In this document: positions 32,797 through 44,319 of the stretch, in pieces | Layout: the number at the start of each line of letters is the position of its first letter | Position numbering within the stretch: the first letter of the stretch is position 1 | Assembly: GCF_000143415.4 (NCBI RefSeq) | Contig: NW_003314353.1 | Span: forward strand, 352,790-416,789 | Origin: Selaginella moellendorffii | Taxonomy: Eukaryota; Streptophyta; Lycopodiopsida; Selaginellales; Selaginellaceae | Direction of reading: 5' to 3' | Length of the DNA: 64,000 nt | The notes under the pieces: model-generated | Seen by the model: only the letters and a program-made list of their open reading frames with translations | The model's database searches: none | Told to the model about the DNA's origin: nothing | Program-made: the position numbers and the translations under genes

Positions 32797-33618
32797 TGTT
32801 GTGCATGGTTGGATGCGGAAGTAGAGTGCCACCATCACCTTGCCAGACCATGCAAGAGATGCAGCAAGAGCATTCATAACCCGGGTTCAAGGTGAGATTC
32901 ATTAATATTCCTTTACTAAGTTTCTAATGTATTTTATTTCAAGGTGAACAATCCGAATCTGAATCAGAGGAGGCATGATGGCATGTGGCCTTACGCCATT
33001 CCTAGGTGAGATGATACAAATAACAAGTATAAATTCTTAGTTGTTCTAGCAAATCTTACTTAAAGTTCAAGGTGAACAAGCCGAATATGAATTCATCAGA
33101 TTGTTATAACAAATTGCGAGGTGATGGCATGAGGCGATACGCCATTTGAGAGTGGTAGCCATTCCTATATGAGGTGAGTGAAATATTTATTAGAAATACC
33201 TCATTCAATTGTGCATTTCTAAGTCTTGGTCCACTCAGTACTGTTTGCATGTTTTTATTTTAATTCTTTCTCTAAAATGTTATTTAGCATGTGGCTTCAT
33301 GCCATTGCTCTCCACAATCATGCATTGAATTTTTCTATCCTTGCATAATACTTCTCCATATATATAGCATGTGCGCACATGTGATATGGTTCATTAGGCC
33401 TGATATAGTGTGTGAGGTAAAACAAAGATGATGTGACATATGCATTTACCAATCACACGTGCATAAATCTAATAATATGGCGTGTGGCCCATATTAATGG
33501 CACATAAACCCATATTGTGGGCTTACGTGCTTTATGTACCATCATTCCCTTGCAGCGTGTGTGTTGGTTTCCTTTTATAACACAACGAACTCCATATTTT
33601 AGGGTGAAGAGCGTTCTC
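32797..33618. other. Transposon right arm, non-coding
   Basis: No gene is seen. It contains repeated AAGGTGAACAA-(T/G)CCGAAT blocks (32940-32960 and 33068-33090), each followed by a palindrome copy, suggesting local duplication of a roughly 130-bp unit. Confidence 0.5.
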
Positions 33619-34270
33619 ATGGCAAGCACAAAATCTGTAAGTGAGGCAGAAAAGGAGACGGAGAAGGAGATAGGTGAAGATGTAGAATATATAAGTCTTC
33701 CAAACTCCCCGTACTATACTCTAGATGATCATTTTTCTGAACAAACGGCAACATTAACAACTATCGAGAACGCCCCAGTAACGTCAGAGACAACAATCCA
33801 AAGCAAAACAACTGACCCGGAGAAGGATGATAGTACCGCTGAGAGTACCAAAAAGGAGGTGTCCACTAGCGCTTAGGCTTATAATGGCATGTGCCCTCAT
33901 GCTATTTACTTGATCACTAAATACCTTTTTCCCTTTGCACTAGTATATCTTAATACCGGTCTGAGAAATAGAATGGCATGTGCCCTCAAGCCTTTTACTA
34001 AATCACCTTTGAAAGAAATGCAAGCCTCTATGTCGTAAAAAAAAGGTACTAGAGAAATTCCTTAATAATATGAATGTTATTTAGTTTCATGAAAATACAC
34101 TAAGGGTCAAATGAGTTAAATGACTTCTCCAGACTAGCAATGCCTCTTGCTACACCTTCACAATTAGATTCACAATTAAGTTATATGTCTGGCTAATAGG
34201 AATGATGTTCATCTTGGAAAGCTCACCACACGCTCAATGAACAAACAAATAGTGTGTGCGCACATGCCAT
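32978..34270. repeat. Palindrome family, right subterminal cluster (about 7 copies)
   Basis: Copies at 32978-32999, 33124-33145, about 33283-33305, about 33363-33384 (weak), 33884-33905, 33973-33994 and 34249-34270, plus a split one near 33477. Density is highest in this right end, next to the TIR. Confidence 0.75.
33619..33876 (+). CDS. Small acidic Thr/Ser-rich ORF, unknown
   Basis: 85 codons from ATG at 33619 to TAG, after a possible acceptor (TTTTAG at about 33597-33602). The product is rich in Glu, Thr and Ser with no hydrophobic core or known motif. The frame is open further upstream to 33517. It could be the last exon of a small third gene of the transposon or chance. Confidence 0.3.
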   Translation: MASTKSVSEAEKETEKEIGEDVEYISLPNSPYYTLDDHFSEQTATLTTIENAPVTSETTIQSKTTDPEKDDSTAESTKKEVSTSA

Positions 34271-34472
34271 CGCTCTTCTTTAGCTTCAGATTCAGCTTGT
34301 TCACCTTGACAATGAGATTTATTATACAACCAGATGGACTCAATCTGGACACAAAGTCACCGCGCTAGTCACCATGCCCCAGATATGTCTAGCCCCTGGA
34401 CAAAAAACATATAATTTCACGTCATTTTCAAATGCTTGAAAATTTGTACCTAGTCCCATTTTACTGAATAAA
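33880..34472. other. Right subterminal region
   Basis: AT-rich and non-coding, with three palindrome copies before the right TIR. Confidence 0.5.
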
Positions 34473-34496
34473 TCCCACTTTAACGAAATAGAGCTT
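34473..34496 (-). repeat. Right terminal inverted repeat
   Basis: 24 bp, TCCCACTTTAACG... ending ATAGAGCTT, the exact reverse complement of 19991-20014, followed by target duplication ACTC (34497-34500). Confidence 0.92.
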
Positions 34497-34630
34497 ACTC
34501 CCGCTCTCGACCTTTCAAGTCAGAGCTTTTAGTCCGAACGCATTATGCTCGTTTGGCTTTTGCTTCGGCCACTACCATGTGGCACCCTTTCAGCTCCACT
34601 TTGGGGCTTAGGGATTTGTGTCTCACACAT

Positions 34631-34842
34631 ATTTAGTAAGTTTTGAGCTTGTCCCAGAGATTAACTCCTGATACTAAAGGAGGCTTGGGGTGAAAGCCCA
34701 AAGCGTGTGTTCCTCAAGGGGGGGGGGGGTTCCAAATGTATAGTAAGGATAGTGGGTAGGTTAGGCATGGTTGACCAACCTGAGGCATAGTCTAGCTCCC
34801 GCTTGCATGCTTGTTCTTGTTCTGCGTCCGGCTTGGGTCTAA
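34631..34842 (+). repeat. Family A LTR fragment, forward
   Basis: Starts CATATTTAGTAAG right after B3 and matches 3076-3310 of A1. It ends at GTCTAA, where the sequence switches to the inverted family A element, so 34631-34842 and about 35071-35295 form an imperfect inverted repeat. Confidence 0.8.
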
Positions 34843-35782
34843 CTCCTAAGCATGGAGCCAAGGAGTGACAAAACCGAACCACATAGCAATTCCCGAGCAT
34901 GTAGCCCAAGGAGTGAAGGGATGGGAGCATGGAGCGATTTGAAACAGTCTTAGAGTATCCACCTTCCCAATGCCAAGACCAGCACACAAAATGGAGCCAA
35001 ACAAAGTCTAGCGCTATTTCAGTATACCGGTGACCTAACGCAAGGATATGGGTACTCCACCAGCTAGCATGGTGTCGAACTTGGGCTTAGACCCAAGTCG
35101 GATGCAGAACAAGGACAAACACGCAAATGGGAGCTAAACTATGCCTCAGGTTGGTCGGCCATGCCCAACCTACCCACTATCCCTACTATATATTTGAAAC
35201 CCCCCATAGTCCCCCCCCGCCCCCCTTATTGAGGAACACACACTTTGGGATTTCACCCCAAGCCTCCCTTACTATCAGGAGTTACTAAATATGGAATGTC
35301 TCTAGATTGCGAATTTGGACACAGGATAAACACCATTGTGTTCAGAACAATCTCTACATTTCGTAGATATGCCAAATGAGCAAATCTAAACACTTTCCAT
35401 AAATAGCATTTGGGACTGAAATGAGACTAACACAAAGGGCATGATAGTGAGGGTGTTTGGCAGACACGGTAAGCTATCATGTAGCGATATTGAGAGACTA
35501 GTCTCAATACGCGAAGGTTCTTGTCACTAGCTAGTGCAAGACATAACGAGATGGGAACTCCTTACCGGGCTAAGTATGCTTATCTAATAATACGTAGGAA
35601 TTCCATCCTTATGCTCGTCCGGTCTAAGTACACTTGAAATGCCCAGTTAACTCCACTAGCACAAGAGGGACTGATAAAGGGCCCAGCAATACCGACCTCC
35701 TACCGTCATGGCAATAAGGAAAGAATATCCGAAAGGACTAGCCGACAGATAACTTTCAATACCCAGAGTCACATTCGCGACA
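34843..35782 (-). repeat. 3' LTR of A2, truncated
   Basis: Inverted family A LTR ending GCGACA at 35782 (its 5' TG end on the minus strand). About 940 of 1150 bp are present. The poly-G block appears as a C run near 35212-35225. Confidence 0.8.
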
Positions 35783-38700
35783 CTCTCCCCCCCTAGGGAA
35801 GATCGACGTCCTCATCGATGCATACTCGAGTTTAGAATACTACCAAGGAAACAACTCCAGAAAAAGTTCACGGTACTTACACTATATGAGAAATGCACCA
35901 ACTTAAATGAGTTAAAGGTAACATCTTTGTCTAACACGGATGTGCTACCAGCTCAGACACCTTCCGGCCGTCCCCGACAAGGAAATGACCAATGGAGTTA
36001 GCCACCCTTGCTGCTCTAGTTGTCACCCAGCTTACAAAATGTGATATGCCCCTGCCCGCAAGAAGATAGAGAGAGAAGCCAAAGGCCCCAACCCTCATGA
36101 GCAAAGAAACCAAACCCGTCGGTAAGGTTTAGATAGACTACTGTAAACAGGCAATTAGAGTTGTTTACACGGTCACACCCTTTTGAACGGAATAAGGAAC
36201 ATCGACAGAGAGGTGGGTGATGTGACCAGTCGATAGTAACTACCCCATGACAAAGTCATAGACAATGATATCTTAGAGACTTAATTATCACTGAATAAAT
36301 CTTATATTAGAACACAAGAGTATTCCAAGTAAGTTATCATCCGATAAACTAGTATTATAGTATAGGAACCACCAAAATCTCCATAATTGGTAAACATAGG
36401 ATTCACCATCAAACAATATTTAATAGCAAGTATATCATCAAGTAAACTCAATGATAAAGTTTAACTATAAAAGATTGCAAACAGAATGCCAAATAACTTA
36501 CGAAAGATAACTCAAAGAACACAAAGTATCATTGACTAGCAAGCAAAATGCTCACGAATGTATCACCCGAAGGAAATAACATCCGAATCTATCAAAGTGA
36601 ACTCGAGCAATAATCAATAAAACAAAATGAATGCGGAAAGACCAACAAACATTTAGTCATGCCAACCATTGCACTAGCCAATTTGAATAGATCCCAGTCA
36701 TAATACGAAGGAACTCAAGTTGCCTAAGCAAGTGTCAACCACATCTTATTGATGTCTTAAACCCAAGAGACCAATCCATAGCAACAAAGTATATGTGGTA
36801 TTGCAAAAAGCCAGAAGCCATCAAAGAGAATAACTAACTATCATGAAAGACTATCAATCATCTTATCAAGAAAGAGATGCATAATCATCGTTAAAGAAGG
36901 AATCCACCATCCTGAAGAATGGCAAATCATTTGATATCAACAATAATCAAGCAAATCCTTTTGAAAAGGATAATCAACTATCCTAGATGATAGTCAATCA
37001 TCACCAATAATTGCCAGATGCAAATACTAACTTCAACATCGAAGCTAATAAGCCAAAATGCCTTCTCTAACAACTTCTAACAAATGGTCCACAAGCATGA
37101 AAACTCAAGGAACCAAAAACTCGAAGAAGCCTATAGCTAAGTTTTGCCTAACAATGATCACGAGTCTCGCATGAATCAACTTCAATGCTAAAAGAAGAAA
37201 CTATGGTACAACCCACAATATTCTCCTCAACACATCTATAAGCTAAACTTCATAATGCAAAGCTAATGAAGAGCATGTCTGCATCAATCCAAAAGCTAAG
37301 CATAACAAAGCTATGCTCAACAAGTGATCACCAAATGATCTTCCACGAATCCATCTATAGCAAGACATAACTCACTTCATAAGAAGCACAAGAAGAATCA
37401 TCAATGATTGATATATCTCAACTGAAATCCAACAAAGATTCAATCACTTCAATACCGATAACTAACTCTTCCGCTTGTAGAGTTAGTATAATCCATAACA
37501 GAATCACTTTTCAAGGAAAAGCCAAAGCTTAACCCCTACTAAATAATCTTGTTTAGAACACAACTAACTCAAACTTGCCACTCAGTTCATTTGAACGTCA
37601 ACACAGTTGCTAACTAGTAAATGCACGAATGCCAATAACATAAAGCCATAGCTAAACCATTAACACTATCTTCATTAAAACTAATGAAACTCAATATCAA
37701 TCCTAAGGAGAGACATCTCATTTCACTCGAATCTCAACCTCAACAATGTCAACAACAAGGCATCATTTCAATGCCATCAACATCATAACAAAGCTATAAG
37801 AAAGTAAGAGTGAATCACCAATCAAACTTTCTAGCAACCAAGCTAACCAAAGTCGAAGATACTATACTTAGTATCCAAGACCAATTCTTCAACAATACTC
37901 AGTTACAGATAACACTTCATCAAGGAGTGATTCACCACATCCAAAACTCAATGAAATCCAACACTACAAACTAAACGTAACCAAATGATATTGACAAAGG
38001 TAGAATCAATATGCTAACATGGAAAAACCATGTAAGTCTAATGACACGATCCTCTGCAACACCATTCAGTAAAGCAAACCCATCACTGCTAAATCATCAT
38101 CGAGTGAAACAAATGTCAACAATCTTTCGACAAAGTTTACAAGCAATCACTAGTTGCAAAAAAACTAACAATCACTCTTTCAACTTGCCTTCACAAGACC
38201 TAAACACTAAACTCACGTCATCGAGTCACACACTTGTTCAACATGAATGTAATACCCCAGGTACGAGATAAAGGTTCATGAACTAGCACAAACTATATGA
38301 CCACTTGAATTCAACTCAACTGCAATAAGCTCACTAACGCATCTAGTCAATAGCTCTGAGCATGTCTTGAAAAGGCTAGCTATGCATGATCAACACTCAG
38401 TCGAAACTAAAGTGAAGACTATGAGATGGACTCATATCGGTACACAACTTCCTCATAGACAAAGCTATAGTATGGGTATTAACATCTCAACTACAAACAA
38501 CTAAGTTGGACATTACCATCCTCAGCCAAGGCGCAGGACGACCAAGACCAAGTCAAGATTAGTGAGAGCTCACTACTCTCATAAAGTCTAACGAAATACA
38601 AGGTGCAACCTGCTACCAAGCACAACGCTATAGAAGAAAGGCATAAGGGTCACTTTTCTACACCAATTCCAGACTCTATCCAACTCAATTGCCTTAGCCC

Positions 38701-40657
38701 CAAAAGTCAGCATCCCTTTCGGGTCGCATCATACAAACTACTTACTAAGGTTTAGGCTAACTGAAGTTAACTCCAACCTCTTCACTAGTTTGTATTTGCT
38801 TACGAAAACGGAATGGTTTTCGGGCAAAGTGATAACAAATCTGCCATTGGAATAGTCTAAGAAAATTTGTGGAAAATTTTCCATCCTAGAGAAAGAATGA
38901 CTCTCAGTCTAGAAATGCAAACATTCAAGACTCAACCAACTTCCTCCTACCAACAACTTCACGTAAGTTCACTTCAACACCAATTCTCATGACCCATAGT
39001 ATGCTTAAGCCTCGAACATCTTTACCCATATCTCCAAATCTAACACCGACATCCGTAAAATGCAAAATAAACATCCAAGGCTTGATCACGAAGATCATAT
39101 CTTTGAATATCTATATTGCACTAACACTCTTCTTCAATCACTTTCAAGATCCAATGTGAAACCAAAACACTAATAAGAAAAATCACATGAAAAATCAAGC
39201 TCTAAGGAAAATTCCTCATCACTCAAAATAACAATGTCATTTCCACTAACACAAGTGCTAACAATGTCAATGCTTCAACTACACACTTTCTCCATCCAAT
39301 AACTTACTCTAAGTGTTAACAGATCAACCGACAAGCCATAGCAAGTGAATGCTACAACCCTTTTCCAACACTTTATGGGCAAATCCTCAAGAAAACAACG
39401 TACCAACTTAAGCTTAGCATAATGGATCACCATTGAAAATTCAATTAAAGCTACTATAATGCTACTACGTGCAAGTAGATTAGCGTCACCATCAACCACT
39501 TTGGGGTTGATCATCGTTTTAACCAAGCAACTTTGTAAACACATTGCTCATTATCACATGGATATGATATAAGTATCACAATAACTTAATTATCAATCAA
39601 GCAACATATGAGCAATGCCAATGTCATTACTTCAAAGGTTTATGTGAACATCAAGTGCTAACTCAATTTGACAAAATGCAACATAAATGCTTTACTCCAC
39701 CGATAGAAATTTACAATACTGAACACCACTAACTTTTGTTCACAACATGGACAAGCTCATGCCACTCTCTATCCAACCAAACTCAAAACTAATCCAACAC
39801 CAAGTTACTCAAGGAGCAATAGCAAGGTTCCCCGGAAAAGAATTGAGTATTGCAACCCAAGTCTTCTAATAGCAAGTCTAAACAAAATGGTTTAGTGGTT
39901 CACCGCTATCCATCCCACAACTTGCCATTTGTAAAACCATCATTTCCAACACGCATCAAGGTAGGGACTCTTGATTGCATAATATGAATACGAGCAATGA
40001 GTTAACACCTCGTTGCAAATCATTTCTTCAAAAAGAGAAAATGATTTACGTGTTTGATCCATCGTCCCTGACGACTATTTTTTCGGTCTCATCTTTGACT
40101 AAACCTCAAGTTTGCTTTCGCATTGCCTTCAGTCCAATCCAAGAAAAGTTTGTGAGAGAGCACGGCAATGACTACTTGAATCAAAAGATTAATCCCTACA
40201 GTCTTGATTGATCCACTTGTAATCATGCCTAAGAAGGATCCACTAGTGCCGTGCTAAACAACTACAAACCAGCCTATGTGCCACTCATAGTAAACCTAGG
40301 AAAAGGTTTACTTTCACCCACGGTACATGGAACAATTTATGGAACCACCAATAGGTTAACATTAATTTTGCCAATTCAAAATGTAACCTTGAGTTGCTAA
40401 TGTGCCTCACTCACGAGCCCAAGCTCAAACTCGTGCAAAATAGTACATCTCAAATCCATGCTATGAGCCCAAGAGCAAGCTCACATCATAAGGTACAATA
40501 AGGTAACCAAGATCCATACCCAAGGAACGATTACGAAACCTTTGCACCAAAACGTGTACCCACTCAGATCATTGTTTTCATCTCTGTGTATGCAACAAGA
40601 CTAGTTGCCCAATCTCATTGGATAGCACTCGCTGAGACGTATCCTCTGATATCAAAT
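35783..40657 (-). other. Internal region of A2, no retroviral genes
   Basis: The inverted counterpart of 3739-8745, of similar length and AT-rich. Small frames shared with A1 are at 35931-36113, 39275-39544 (both -) and 39975-40211 (+). None looks like a known domain. Confidence 0.7.
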
Positions 40658-40674
40658 GTAGTGCATGTGGTTTT

Positions 40675-41087
40675 TGTCAGGAATCCCCCAATTCTTGCCA
40701 CATTCCTGACTCTCGCCGGATTCCTGACCTACAGACCACATTCCTGATTCTCGAGACACTTCCCTATTCCTGACTCTCGAAACACTTCCCTATTCCTGAC
40801 TCTTGAGACACTTCCCTATTCTTGACTCTCAAGACACTTCCCGATTCCTGAGTCTCGAGCCACATTCCTGATATTGATGTGGCGCCTCCTCGACCTCAGC
40901 TATATTTAGGCCGTCCTCGATCCAAGAGTGGTGGAGCTTCATCAACCTATAGTATATATAGGTTAGCCTTGTTCCATTTCTCCACAATCTGAATCAACAC
41001 CAGTCTAAGGCTTCTTCTTTGATTTCACTAGCTTTTTCTCTTTGTCTTAGCATTTTCCAGTCTTTGATTTTGTTGGGGGTCTTGACA
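40675..41087 (+). repeat. 5' LTR of the gypsy element
   Basis: 413 bp from TGTCAGG to CTTGACA, with matching TGTCA/TGACA ends. A TATATATAGG box at about 40952-40961 is a likely core promoter. The sequence just after the LTR does not start with the usual TGG of a primer-binding site, and I could not assign the tRNA. Confidence 0.75.
40740..40863 (+). repeat. 26-bp tandem repeat in the gypsy LTR
   Basis: Four full units of ATTCCTGACTCTCGAGACAC plus TTCCCT (40740-40765, 40766-40791, 40792-40817, 40818-40843) and a partial fifth. Looser units extend left to about 40690. U3 tandem repeats of this kind often act as enhancers, but that is an inference. Confidence 0.85.
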
Positions 41088-41185
41088 GTTTGATTCAGAT
41101 TGTGGTTTTTGCTTTTCTTTTAGCTCGTTTTGATTATTTGATTGCCTTTGTCTTTTTCCCCCCTTTCTTTTCTTTCTTCTTGCCA

Positions 41186-42157
41186 ATGGAGTCTCCAAGC
41201 CATCCTGATTTCTTTGCCGAAGTCCTTGCAAAAATCCAGTCTTAGAATACCGAGCTGAAAGCGACCCTTCTTCGCATGCAGCAGGAGCTTGCTTCACTTT
41301 CGGCTCAAGGATCCAGCAAAGTTCCTGAACCGAAGGTAAGTTTCCCGGTGAAATTTTCAGGCAAGCGTTCGAAGCTTCATGGATTTTTGAACCAAATGGA
41401 GCTGATCTTTGCACTTCAACATCGGCGGTACCCCACTCCCGAGTCTCAAATTGGCGCGATTGGGACGTTGCTCGAGGGTGCAGCTTTGTCATGGTTTTCT
41501 CCTCTTCTGGAGAAGAGCATGAAAGGGGTCGTGGTTCCGGAGCTGATGGATCTTCAATTGTTCAAAGAGAAGCTCGAAGCATGTTTTGGCGAGACGGATC
41601 GAGTTCGGGCTGCTACCACAAAGATGAGACGTCTCTCTCAGGGGTCTCGTCCTGCCTCGATCTACGCTGCAGAGTTCCAACTCCTTACTTTGGACACTCA
41701 GTGGGATGAGCGGGCCCTGATTGACCAATTTTGTTTCGGCCTCAACAACGGTGTCAAGGATTTATTGCTCACCATGGAGGATCCCAAGGACCTGTCGGAC
41801 GCCATCAACAAAGCTGTTCGATGTGACAATCGCCTCTTTGAACGTCGTCAGGAAAGTTGCCGCGCCGCTGTTTTTCCGTCCCAGACTCAGGAATCCCAGC
41901 TTGAGTCTTCAGGGCATAGTCCTGAACCTACTGCTCCAATCCCGATGGATATTTCTTGTACTCCCCGACTCATTAGAAGGAAGTTGAGTCCTGCTGAGAA
42001 GCAACGTCGAATATCTCATAATCTTTGCCTCTACTATGCTGATCCTAATCACAAAGCAACTGTGTGTCCCAAGAAGCCTCCCCGATTGCTCGAGTTCACT
42101 CTGCCTCAAAGTCCACCTCTGTTGCAGTCGGGAAACGACCCTGTCCAAACCGAGTAG
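41186..42157 (+). pseudogene. Gypsy gag, with TAG at codon 20 and altered zinc knuckle
   Basis: The frame begins at ATG 41186, meets TAG at 41243-41245, and is then open to 42157. Residues resemble the retrotransposon Gag capsid (FSGKRSKLHGFLNQME, then ALSWFSPLLE and QFCFGLNNGVKDLL). Near the C-terminus a zinc knuckle reads C-L-Y-Y-x5-H-x4-C, so the second Cys of the CCHC pattern is Tyr. Pol overlaps gag by about 90 bases in another frame, which would need a -1 shift. Gag would form the particle that packages the RNA. Confidence 0.85.
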
Positions 42158-44319
42158 GAGCTGTCTGTTTGGACTCCTTGAATAAAAATCACTTTTCTTC
42201 CTTATCAAGCTCCTCACCACCTTTCATCAAAGCCACCACCAATTCCAGCAACTTCCGCGTCCCATGTCTCCTTTCTTTCACCGGACAATCAGGACTCAAG
42301 GCTTTGGCGCTACTGGACTCGGGTGCAACTTCCTGCTTCATGGACACGGACTTTGCTGCCCGACATCACGTTCCTCTTTCTCCTACCATATGGGATCTGA
42401 GGGTTGAAGGCATCGGCGGGCATTTTGTGTCTCCATCTTCTGGACTTAGGGAAACGTTGCCCGTTCGAGTACACATTGGGTCCACCGTCACTGATATCGC
42501 CTTCAACATCATCAACAACAAGTCTTCCTCTGTGGTGCTCGGTCTTCCTTGGTTCCAACTACATCAGCCTCAGATTTGTTGGAAGGACTTACAGCTCATC
42601 TCTCCCACATCACCATCCCCCATGGCTTCCCCTGCTGTTCATCGAGTCCGAATTAGGAAAAGTTCCCTAAACTCACATCGGGGTTCTGTTCCTGACTCTA
42701 CGAAGTTTTCACCCTCTTCTTTTTCCTCTCTTCCATCTTACACTGGACAGTATCCTCGTCTCATCATTCCATTTAGTCGTACACCTCCTCCTATCTCCAT
42801 AATCACTATGCAAGAACTCCTTCATGAAGAACTTATTTTCCTTTTTGCTTTGCATGTTTTTCTTGTCAGTCTTCCTGAGAAGTATCGTGATTTTGGGGAT
42901 GTGTTTGACAAGAAAAAAGCTAGTGTACTGCCTGCTCATCGGCCTTATGACTGTCCCATTGATTTACAGGAAGGAGCGTCGCCTCCATGGGGGCCTATCT
43001 ACGGGTTATCCCCGTCTGAGCTTAAGGCCCTCAAAGAGTACGTGGATGAGAACCTTGCCTCAGGGTTCATTCAGCATTCGCAGTCCCCGGCTGGAGCACC
43101 TATCTTCTTTGTCAAGAAGAAGGATGGGAGTTTGCGGCTAGTCATCGATTACCGAGGTTTGAACAAGGTGACTGTTCGGAACCATTATCCGCTGCCCTTG
43201 ATCTCGGACCTGTTGGAACGCCTCGGTGGTGCCCGCTTCTTCACCAAGATTGACCTCCGTGGCGCATACAACCTGATCCGGATCCGGCCTGGTGATGAAT
43301 GGAAGACTGCATTCCGAACCCGTTATGGCCACTTCGAGTACACTGTTATGCCATTTGGCTTGACAAATGCTCCAGCAGTTTTCCAACACATGGCGAACGA
43401 CGTCTTTCGGGAGTTTCTTGATCAGATGGTGATCGTCTACCTCGATGACATCCTCATCTACTCAAGAACTCAGGAGGAGCACGACGAACATGTACGCAAG
43501 GTGTTGGCGAAGCTGCGAGAACACGGCCTATACGCGAAGCTTGAGAAATGTTCCTTCGATCAGCAGTCTGTGGAGTTCCTTGGGTACATTGTCACTTCTG
43601 AGGGTATCACGATGGATCCTGCCAAAGTCAAGACTATTCTCGAGTGGGAGCCTCCACAATCAATGTCGGATGTTCAGGTTTTCCTTGGCTTCGCCAACTT
43701 CTACCGCAAATTCATTAATCACTACTCTGACATTATCCTTCCTCTCACGCATCTCACTCGCAAGGATGTTCCCTTCTCTTGGTCTACTGCTGCCCAGCAC
43801 GCCTTCGACACTCTCAAGGCAGCCTTCAGTTTTGCTCCCGTTTTGATCCATGCTGATTCCTCACAACCTTTCTTCATTGAGGCTGACGCCTCCGACTTTG
43901 CCATCGGTGCTGTGCTGTCTCAACTCGGAGCGGATCAAGAACTTCATCCGGTCGCTTTCCATTCTCGGAAATTCCAGCCTGCGGAGATCAATTACGAAAT
44001 CCACGACAAGGAGCTCCTTGCCATCGTGGATTCCTTTGGAGAGTGGTGCCGTTTCTTGGAGGGGGCGGGCCATCAAACAACAGTCTGGGCGGATCACAAA
44101 AATCTCGAGTACTTTGCCACTTCTTGAGTTTTAAGCCGTCGTCAAGCAAGGTGGGCACAATTCCTGAGTCGGTTTGACTTTGTTATCAAGTACAGACCTG
44201 GAAAGCTTCAAGGCCTTCCTGATGCTCTTTCAAGGTGCTCCTATCTCAGTCTCAGGCCTGGTAATCCTGCCTTCGATCAACAGGATCAAATTATCCTCAG
44301 TCCTGATCAGCTTCAAGTT
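42064..44319 (+). pseudogene. Gypsy pol: protease, reverse transcriptase, RNase H
   Basis: Protease motif LLDSGATS (DSGA at residues 85-88). Reverse transcriptase with LVIDYRGLNK, MPFGLTNAP and the YLDD active site (residues 459-462, at about 43438). RNase H with EADASDF (residue 606 on) and NYEIHDKELLAI. TGA at 44125-44127 ends the 687-codon frame, but the next codons (from 44128) continue the same protein in the same frame into integrase, so this is a single nonsense change. The enzyme set makes and integrates the cDNA. Confidence 0.88.

Larger units (their letters stand above)
19991..34496. mobile_element. 14.5-kb DNA transposon with 24-bp TIRs and two divergent genes
   Basis: The ends are perfect 24-bp inverted repeats beginning AAGCTCTATTTCGTTAAA (19991-20014 and 34473-34496). 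They are flanked by a 4-bp direct repeat ACTC (19987-19990 and 34497-34500). The undisturbed family B sequence at 2950-2965 has a single copy of that site, so the empty site is known. Inside, a leftward multi-domain gene and a rightward RNase H-fold transposase gene diverge from a GC-rich centre. About 25 copies of a 22-bp palindrome are scattered through it and none is seen outside. The superfamily is not certain: the transposase resembles DUF7869 proteins, and a 4-bp duplication excludes hAT and Mutator. Both genes carry stop codons. Confidence 0.85.
18282..34630 (+). mobile_element. Family B LTR copy B3, split by the 14.5-kb transposon
   Basis: The left part is 18282-19990 and the right part 34497-34630. 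With the DNA transposon and one ACTC copy removed, the LTR reads through and ends in CTCACA at 34630. The sequence after it is CATATTTAGTAAG of family A, the same flank as B1 at 3076. The left flank is the broken array of B2, so this copy has no matching target duplication and its flanks come from different places. Confidence 0.82.

Noticed and set aside
20377-34270. CRISPR-like array, suggested by regularly recurring short palindromes
   Set aside because: Spacing is irregular (tens to thousands of bases), spacers are coding sequence or unrelated, and the host is eukaryotic.
41028-41492. Minus-strand 154-codon ORF and other minus-strand ORFs over the gypsy element
   Set aside because: They lie opposite gag and pol, whose motifs are clear on the plus strand.
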